DNA of 64,000 bases from Sordaria brevicollis (taxonomy: Eukaryota; Ascomycota; Sordariomycetes; Sordariales; Sordariaceae), in assembly GCA_033439795.1 (NCBI GenBank), contig JAUTDP010000010.1:1302001-1366000 (forward strand), written 5' to 3'. Numbering within the stretch: the stretch's first letter is position 1; each line of letters starts with the position of its first letter. The notes beneath the pieces were generated by a model. The model was not told the DNA's origin. It searched no databases and saw only the letters and a list, made by a program, of their open reading frames with translations. A program made the position numbers and the translations under genes. This document shows, piece after piece, positions 56,776 to 64,000 of this stretch.

Positions 56776-59715
56776 TCATCGCTCATACCTAGGCAGATAC
56801 TCTATTGGCGGCGGACTTGAAGAGTCAGACCTTGCTTGCTGCTGGTGAGACTGCTCATGTTCCAGTAATGGATCGTGGGCATGCCCTGATGAAGGAACTG
56901 TTTGTGGTAGTGGCGGACCACCAGCAACCGTTACCGTACCTACAGACACAGATCGGTGATTGTGATTATTGTTGTACGTATACTCTGGCACGGTTTCGTC
57001 TTCATGCCCATGCCCGTGACCGGGAGCGACGTAGTGAGCGGGGCTGGGACCACCACCACCGTGATAATCCTCATCTTCCTCGAAGAAAACGGGAGCCGAG
57101 GGCTCAAAGTCTGCGCCTGGGGCTGATGGGGGTGCGGAAGGCCCAGCTCCGGCAGAGGAAGGACCCGCTGGTGTGACGGGTCCTCCGCCTTCGTCGGGGA
57201 TATAGTCCTCGGGAAACTCGGGCGGTGCGCTTGCCTCGGCAAGTAGCCTCCTCCGTTCGAGTTCTTGTTTGTCTTCTGTGGCGCTTAGAGGGTGATGAGA
57301 GGGTCCTCGGGATATTGGTGGTGGGTGGTCGAGCTCTTCCAGCGTTGGCGCGGATGGTCGGTCCTCTGCTGGAGTTGGTGTGTACTCTGGAACGAGTTCG
57401 TGGTCAAATGGTGGTGCCGTTGCGGGTGTGGCGGCTGGTGTTGGTACATCGTCTTCGGCGTCATAGATGTTGTCTCCATTTAGTAATAGGGACGAGTCCA
57501 TAGGGTGGTTAGGGACAGATGGTGAGGGTATAGGGACGGTGGATGAGGACGATGCGGCCACTATTGGTGGTTGGCTGGGTAGTAAGCGTTGTTCGGCCCG
57601 TCTGATGCGTTCCTTTTCCGTGAGACTATTCTCATCAGGTAGGTCGGGTGGTGGTATGTAGTGGGGTGCGGGTATCTCTTGCTCATGCTGCGATGAGTTG
57701 GGAACGTAATTCCAATATGATGGTTGATGGAGAACATCAAGTGGATGAGTCGTTGTTGGTGGGTACGACGCATAATCATCATCTGGGTTAGCTGACTCGG
57801 GACCGTATCCGTCATCGTCGCGCATGCTATTCGGCCAACCACCCTTTTCGTTATACTCATTCTCCACGTAGCTGGGGCGGCCAGTAACTGATGGCGTATG
57901 TGTTGTAAGGCTTGGCCTCTGCGGACCCTTTCCTCGCAACCGATTGCTGTCGGTCGTACCGACGATGACCTCGTAATACCCTGGAATGACTCCTTGTATT
58001 CTTTTAAGGCGATCTGTGTCCAGGATACTTGAGCTCCCTGCCGCACCCCATGATGACAGTGCGCTCATACTTTCGAGAGGATTCCCTACCACCCCGGTGG
58101 CACCCACTCGCGAGCCCGAAGACGCACCGCCCTGTAGATGGTTGGCGAGTTTCCCGCCGAGATCCACGATAACCTCGACATAATACTTGAAACTGATCAT
58201 TTCTCCAGGCACGCCCTTGATGGTAGGAAAAGAATCCTCTGGTACTCGTACTGATGTCGTCAGGGTGGCAGAAAAGTTCAATGGATCAGTGATAAGAGGC
58301 GCAAACGCTTGCGACAGATCCTTTCGAAACATGCTGCAGGAACCCGCGGATGACAGGGAGAGGCCGCTCAGACCCGTCCTAGATTTGGGGTAATAATCAT
58401 CGTCCGATCCAGCCCGTTTGGGATCCTCTTTGAAGAGCGGAGGCGGGGGGGACGTGTCGATGCGCCCTTGTCTAAACAGTGTTACTATGACACCATGCAT
58501 GCTCTTGATCCGCTTGATGTGCTGAACCGAGACCTTGACGGGTATCACATCACCCGGTAGACACCCTCCTTTTAGCACTTCAACTGTCAACTTGATGGTC
58601 CGTTCGTCGGCGAATGATATCCGTTTTCCTGTTGTCGCGGACCCGACGATGGCCAGTTGGTTTGTCTCGCTCTGTGCTCTGCTCGGGTGCGTGCTGAGAC
58701 TCGCGGCACTATCGCCACTGAGACTTCGAACCTCGCTGTGGGAGACACTCCGCGGAGTATGGCCAAAGGCTTCCCGCTCCCGCTCTTGACCAACGTCATC
58801 ACCAGCAACTGATAGGGATCCTTCGGTCGATGTGTCGTTAATTCTTGCCGACTCTCCGTCAGAAATTGGTTCTGGTACATCGGCCGACGAGCGTTCGGAT
58901 GATATCACAGAGCGTCTGTCTCCACCAGCTGGTCGTTTCTTCTTGGTTCGCTTGGAAATTGGTCGGAGATCAACAGTCTGGGCCTTGGGAGGAGCAAGCG
59001 GACCGACATCGAGCTTTTCTGTCAGGTAAATTTTTCGTTCGCAGCTAGTCGTCGGGGCCACCGATGTCGGCCGTGTTAGTGTTGCTGTGATCATGTAAGA
59101 TATCGTACCGCGTTCAAACTGGATGTGATGTTAGTGGAAGTTGGGGCATCTGATTCAAGGCGGCTGGCTAGTACGCACATCGATGCTGCTGGGAAGACTG
59201 CTTTCGGGAAAGAGCAGATCAAAGTTGAACTCGTATCTCCCTGGCTCCAGCCGGCCATCGGAGCTGAGCACCTGTTCATCTTGAAATAACGAGACATGGC
59301 CATTCCAGTATTTTTTGCGCTCCCCTCGGCTGCTGACGATTTCGGCCGGGCTTCGGACGGGGTCGTTGTTCTGGGCGCCGGGTCCCTTGTAGACACGTAC
59401 GTAGCCGTGTAGCAAGACGGTCAGGTGCGTGATGCGAACGGGCTTGATGACGGTCAGAACCACGGCGCCCTGCACATGGTCGCCGGCACTGTACTTGCGG
59501 TGGGGATCGTCGGGTCGGATATGGAAATCGGCGATATTCCGGGTACGTGATCGGAGAGGAAGTAGGTTGAGGCGCTTTAGGAACTTTTTGCTGGTCGAGT
59601 TGTCGTCGGACGCGGTGGCAGATGGTGGCTTGGATTGGGATATTGACGTCGCAGTTGCTGGAGCGGCGGCGGCGGCGGCACTGTTGCGGTCGGAGGGGTT
59701 CGAGAAGGGGCCCAT
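56776..59715 (-). CDS. palF: pH-response arrestin-like protein PalF/RIM8
   Basis: Two exons on the minus strand (59715..59179, 59118..56776), with a 60-bp intron, encode 959 aa. The Arrestin_N domain begins near residue 60 (DFHIRPDDPHRKYSAGDHVQGAVVL, VLLHGYVRVYKG), continues across the intron (FPESSLPSSIDFERGTISYMITATLTRP), and is followed by an Arrestin_C domain (TIKLTVEVLKGGCLPGDVIPVKVSV, KYYVEVIVDL). A PalF-typical element, DENSLTEKERIRRAEQRLLPSQPP, lies in the middle of the tail. The rest is disordered and Pro/Ser-rich with PPxY-like and SAPPSAP stretches suited to ubiquitin-ligase and ESCRT contacts. PalF binds the plasma-membrane sensor PalH at alkaline pH, is ubiquitinated and starts the Pal/Rim pathway that activates PacC. 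Length agrees with other Sordariomycete PalF proteins. Confidence 0.9.
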
Positions 59716-62161
59716 CTAGGCGTGTATGCGGGAGTACGAGGACGTGAACCTGATTTGTTGTCGTGGTGGTGGTGGTGGCGGTGGTGGTGGTGGAAGTAGT
59801 AGGCGTTTCCTTCAAAGCCGTCGCATTCGGGATATCAGCGCAGGGCTCGAACCCGCATGCGCAACGAACAGGTAGGTCGTCGGGTTGGCAGGAGTCAAAC
59901 AGTTCGAGAGAGGGGATCAAGTATACGAGTCGTCGGCGGTGCCCTGGTGAGGTGGTCGTCGTCGGGTTATCGGGTTAGCTTGTTGTGGTGCCTCTGGTGC
60001 TGGCAGCCCTCGGCCGTCCGGACAAGCTGGCGTCGATTGTCGCTACAGACTGACGGGGCGGACGGAGGGTATTCGGCGCGCAACCACAGTCCAGTCCACA
60101 CACAGCAACCGTCAAAGTCGGGTCGGGGCGATCGGACTCGGGGTCGGAGTCGGAGTCGTCGGGAGCTGAGTGCCGTGCCTGGAATTGGGCGTGGTGCCGG
60201 TGGTAGGTGCCCCTGACGCGAGTAACAGACGGGCAGACGGTTATCGATCGTTAAAAGGCCAAGAGATCTTTGAGTGACGGAGAAGGCTTGCGCTCTGGGG
60301 GTTGCATATGCCAAGGCTGGGAGAACAGTGACTGGCGACAGTGGACGACGAACAGTGCAGTGACAGAGCAGCAAAGAGTTCCGCTGGGAGTTGACGGGTG
60401 TTGCTTGGCTTGCCAAGAGATGTCGAGGGAAGGGTGGACGAGGGTCAACAGTGGAGGTGGAGGTTGAGGAGGAGACGGGAAAGACAGGAAGGGTCGGCGG
60501 GAGTGGACAGCCACTCGAGAGACTGGAGAGTGCAGTGGACTGTGGATTGTGACGATCAGAGGGGGAGTGTGGCCCGTGCGCAGCGGGAAGCGGTGGTCCA
60601 GCAGAAAGCTTGACTGGGGGCTTGATTCCCAATCCAGCTTAGCCCTGCATCCATCAATTGGCACGTGCACGTTCCGGATTCCGTTGGGTGAGCCCCGGTG
60701 TCACCTTTTGAATCCTGATGACAGATGGATATCAGAAGTTGAAGGGTCACCAATTCTTGACACTAGACAACCCATGGAACATTGGGATTATAACATCTCG
60801 GATATATGAACGCAAGCTACTTATTCTACCGGTTTTAGCTTCCTGTTGGACGTACAGCATATACGCAACCACCGACTTCGGACTAGGAAGAACGACCATT
60901 GTTATAATCGCCTACCATATAGTCCATATACCAGATACATACGAAATGGTTATTTTAGTAGGTAAGTCATCGATCGAATGACCAAGAACATCATGCAGTC
61001 TTCACCACTTCCCTGTGTTTTTCCAGAATATCCTCCACACCGGGCATCCCAGTTTCTTCCATTGTCAATGCAGTCGAGTATGTAGCCCTATGAAAGACCC
61101 GTTTTCCCCGCCAGAAAAAAAAGTTTAAACCCTGCCCAACAGACCCAATTCCAATGCACACTCTTCATGCACGTAGGGACCTAGACAAAGCTTTGTTGTT
61201 GTGTGCCTGAACAAACCAGAAAAGGGATGACGATATCAAAACAACATCAACACTTTCTCTTAGCTCTGCAGATCTTCTTAGGATCTCGTAGGGCTACGGC
61301 GCCACGGTCTTGGCTTCTTGGCAAGATCTCTTCAGTTCAAGATCGACAAGTGACTGAGAAAAGCCACAGCGTCCGTGTGGTGGTTTGAAAGGTGGTGAGG
61401 CTTGGGAGAGAGAAGAGAAATGAACCTCGGTTGGCCCTGCAAACTCTCCACCTGTTCGTGAGTCGAGACCATCAGAAAACATACGTCTTGTCACAGACGT
61501 GGAGACGGACGAGATCCGCAATTGTCAACAACATCAGTTCACATGATGATAAAACATGGCATGTTGACTCTGTTGACTCAAGGTGAGATCCGACTTTATG
61601 TCCATTTCCCGACTCTCTTGAACTATGAAAATTACATGCAAGTAATTACTGAGTCCAAGGTTGATAAACTACTGGCTGATATGATCAGTTTGACGAACAA
61701 GAGTATGTCAGCAGACCAGATAAAAACACCATCAGCACCATTTCTCTTTCCTAACAATATTCAAAAATGAAACCGACAATCGGATGCTCTCAAAGCCGAA
61801 CCTCAATGCCAAGAACGGCGTGCATTGCCGTGATATGCAAAAGATCCCGCCCACTGTCTCCTGCTGTCTCCTCAGTGGTCAAGACAGCGCCTCGCTCGTG
61901 ACTGCTCTTTGCCGTGTTCGTCCCTGTTCGTCCGTTAGTGGTCTGGGCATATCCCCAGCAACCCCTCCCTCAATGATACACTGATAATTTGCTAGTCTCT
62001 TGGTAGGATGCCATCACAAACGGTCGACCATCAATCACACCACGCATCTTGTGTTTTTGTGAACTCAAGCTGTGTTTATAAACCTCTTCTCCCCCATTGT
62101 CCTGATTGTCTTATCTTCTTCAAATTCTCACTAACCATACTATGAGACACAATCCCTCAAG
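59716..62161. other. 2.4-kb intergenic between divergent genes
   Basis: Holds the promoters of palF (minus) and the F-box gene (plus). GGT repeats lie at 59763-59793. Next to palF, purine-rich repeats (GAGTCGGG-like, about 60120-60165) read as pyrimidine tracts on the palF strand, as in a leader. No coding frame is supported. Confidence 0.5.
59763..59793. repeat. (GGT)n microsatellite
   Basis: GGT/GGC triplets over about 31 bp just upstream of the palF start codon, probably in its 5' leader. Confidence 0.85.
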
Positions 62162-64000
62162 ATGCCAGACATCGTTGACCTACCACACGATCTCTTCCTC
62201 CTCGTCATCTCTTACCTCTCTCCCAGAACATGCGTTCTCTCTCGGTCAGTCTCTCGACGATGGAAGGAAGCCTTTACCGATGAATACAACTCGTATCAGT
62301 TGATGCGATGGAACTTTCCACGATGTCGTGAGATGCGGTTGGCCTCGGCTGCCAACCTCTTACCAGAAGCATCACCTTCAGACATCGCCAACAACAACCT
62401 CGCCGTCGAAATCTCATGTACTTCTCGCGATCTTCCACCATGGTCGGAAACATTCGCCCTCGTTGCCAGACGCTACCATCATCTCCGTCGAGGATCGGCC
62501 CGTGTGGTTGAGAAGCTCCAGATGGCTCGTCCCAGCCGAGATAACGAACCATCTCCCTTCTCTTTCAAGGGAGTCGCTACCTGGAACCGTTTCTTACGTC
62601 TGGAGGAAAAGACGGCCGAGTTTCACTATCCCGATCCAGCGTGGTGGTACAGTCAGGAAGACGGAGTCTTGGTTTACCCAGCAAAAGTCCATGACAGACC
62701 CAATACTCCACCATCATCAGATCCAGCCCATGGCTATGTTTACCACATCTTCGACCCGGCAACTGGAACTCAAATTCCTGTTCCCTTCGATGTTCGCCGA
62801 AAGCACATTCGTCGAGTCCGCCTGGCCCAGGGAGTTTTGATCTTCGAATGGGCTGAAGAGCATCCTTACCACCAGCTGAACGACAGAGAAGTTGTCCATC
62901 GACACTTCGTCACCGCTTTCGACGTCATCCGAACACCTACCTCATCAGCCTGGACATGGACGATCCAGTTCCGTTCAGAGTGGAAGCTACACTTTCTCGG
63001 TCTTCCCATGAACCGATCCGATCGCTTCTTCTCCGCCCACACAGCCACTCACTACGCTGTCTACTTCTGGCAACCCAACCGCTCGCTGTACCAAGACGAT
63101 CCAATCGAGCAGCTTGCAGTCTGGGATATTGCCTCGCCAAGTCCGTACCGTCCATCCGAGGATCCAACGGGACATAACCGACCACCAATGGCCAGCCGGA
63201 CGATTTCCATGCCAGCTGGGTTGTGGAATGGAGGAGGTTCTCGCAGCACGACGACGACAGCCACAGCAAGAGCCAGTCCCGAACCAGAACCAGTCCATAC
63301 TCCAACTGGCCCTCAAGTAATCCGCCGCATGGCCTGGCGCGAGCTTGACTTTTACGGCCTGCGCCAGCGCGCCAACCCTCAGCTGCGTAACCTTTCGCTA
63401 GACGACAGGAACCTGTACTTCATTGAGGAAGAACACCGCTGGGCCGAGGGGCAACACTCCTCTCTGAGCCCGCCTCGCGTTCACCACGTCAAGTGCACGG
63501 GTATACCCATCGTGCCTTGCGAGGCTGTTCCTATCCCCTTGGTCACAGAGAAAATTGCAGAGCCGTCTATGCCGTCCCACGCGCATTACTACCAAGCCAT
63601 CTTCACTTCAACCATCAACGACCCCGTTTATGGTCCGGTGTGGGTAGACCAGTGTGGTGCAGACGGGGATGTCAACATGAGCTTTTGCTCGAGGGGCCAT
63701 TCATCTTTGACCTCTGCCTCTCCTGATTCATTACCCTCTCGCCGTCCTTCTTCTTCTTCTTCGGCTTCCTCCTCTTTATCCCCAACTACCTTTCCAAACC
63801 AAACCCAAACCTTACCCCCCTCCCCACCCCTCTCCCCTTCTTCCGCGTTATCCATCCCCTCCACCCCCAAAGCTTTGATAAACCACCTCCTCACCCGTCC
63901 CCCTTCACCCTCATCTCAATCCTCGTTTTTGTCTCCTCAACCATCCCCCACTTTTTCGTCCACCACCCGCCGCCGCACCCAATCCCAGACCCTCCACGAC
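62162..64000 (+). CDS. F-box protein, C-terminus beyond the window
   Basis: An open frame from the ATG at 62162 runs without a stop for 613 codons to the window edge. The F-box is at the very N-terminus (VDLPHDLFLLVISYLSPRT, SRSVSRRWKEAF, about residues 4-40), the part that binds Skp1 in SCF ubiquitin ligases. After it comes a mixed region with repeated aromatic segments (EFHYPDPAWWYSQEDGVLVYP, HGYVYHIFDP, LIFEWAEEHPYHQLNDREVVHRHFVTAFDV, FWQPNRSLY), as in fungal F-box proteins with a beta-propeller-like fold, though no repeat family is clear. The last 100 codons seen are Ser/Pro-rich. The substrate is unknown. Whether the reading frame ends soon after the window or is spliced cannot be seen. 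Confidence 0.8.
   Translation, partial: MPDIVDLPHDLFLLVISYLSPRTCVLSRSVSRRWKEAFTDEYNSYQLMRWNFPRCREMRLASAANLLPEASPSDIANNNLAVEISCTSRDLPPWSETFALVARRYHHLRRGSARVVEKLQMARPSRDNEPSPFSFKGVATWNRFLRLEEKTAEFHYPDPAWWYSQEDGVLVYPAKVHDRPNTPPSSDPAHGYVYHIFDPATGTQIPVPFDVRRKHIRRVRLAQGVLIFEWAEEHPYHQLNDREVVHRHFVTAFDVIRTPTSSAWTWTIQFRSEWKLHFLGLPMNRSDRFFSAHTATHYAVYFWQPNRSLYQDDPIEQLAVWDIASPSPYRPSEDPTGHNRPPMASRTISMPAGLWNGGGSRSTTTTATARASPEPEPVHTPTGPQVIRRMAWRELDFYGLRQRANPQLRNLSLDDRNLYFIEEEHRWAEGQHSSLSPPRVHHVKCTGIPIVPCEAVPIPLVTEKIAEPSMPSHAHYYQAIFTSTINDPVYGPVWVDQCGADGDVNMSFCSRGHSSLTSASPDSLPSRRPSSSSSASSSLSPTTFPNQTQTLPPSPPLSPSSALSIPSTPKALINHLLTRPPSPSSQSSFLSPQPSPTFSSTTRRRTQSQTLHD

Noticed and set aside
1..64000. CRISPR array, bacterial operon or biosynthetic gene cluster
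   Set aside because: No regularly spaced repeats, all protein genes have eukaryotic fungal structure, and neighbouring genes are functionally unrelated.

Overview
The window is nuclear DNA from a filamentous ascomycete, most likely a Sordariales fungus of the Neurospora/Sordaria type. The evidence is the 50-120 bp introns with GTRNGT donors and CTAAC-like branch sites, the fungus-specific families (Zn2Cys6 factor, HET, PalF arrestin, GPI-anchored Cu-only SOD, DUF7136, GH18-associated C-terminal region), long gene-poor spacers and apparent RIP (C-to-T) damage. Gene models were built by joining open frames across splice sites read by eye. Every spliced model given with a protein length totals a multiple of three. 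The species assignment is an inference.

Layout: 1-300 AT-rich RIP-like relic. 706-1372 (+) DUF202 membrane protein. 2927-4373 (-) Zn2Cys6 regulator, followed by almost 10 kb without a convincing gene. 14256-14329 (-) tRNA-Val(AAC). 14922-17259 (-) molybdenum-cofactor-sulfurase-like protein lacking a MOSC domain. 21694-22665 (-) GPI-anchored Cu-only superoxide dismutase. 25231-25588 a 358-bp hAT-type MITE with an 8-bp target duplication. 27364-29785 (+) HET-domain pseudogene with eight in-frame stops. 30479-31741 (-) UbiA-like membrane protein. 32453-34213 (-) protein resembling the C-terminal region of killer-toxin-like GH18 chitinases. 34940-40342 (-) a secreted DUF7136 gene split by a 4,456-bp transposon at 35290-39745. 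42312-42429 (-) intron-containing tRNA-Leu(CAA). 42803-44937 (+) a decayed and an intact copy of a lineage-specific gene. 45120-46991 (-) UTP18. 47567-48454 (-) secreted cell-surface protein. 50279-53000 (+) pseudouridine-5'-phosphate glycosidase/pseudouridine kinase fusion. 53760-54902 (+) SDR. 56776-59715 (-) PalF/RIM8-type arrestin. 62162 to the window end (+) F-box protein.

The most unusual locus is the transposon. It has 56-bp terminal inverted repeats that differ at one position, an intact DD34E transposase, and a convergent 911-aa second gene of unknown function with a putative zinc-binding cluster. It sits in a DUF7136 coding sequence, and removing it together with one copy of a 2-bp CA duplication rejoins the host frame exactly (945 nt). 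Together with the MITE, the C-to-T-damaged HET gene and the decaying tandem copies, it shows a genome shaped by transposition and RIP. The remaining genes are unrelated single housekeeping or regulatory genes, and no biosynthetic cluster is apparent.
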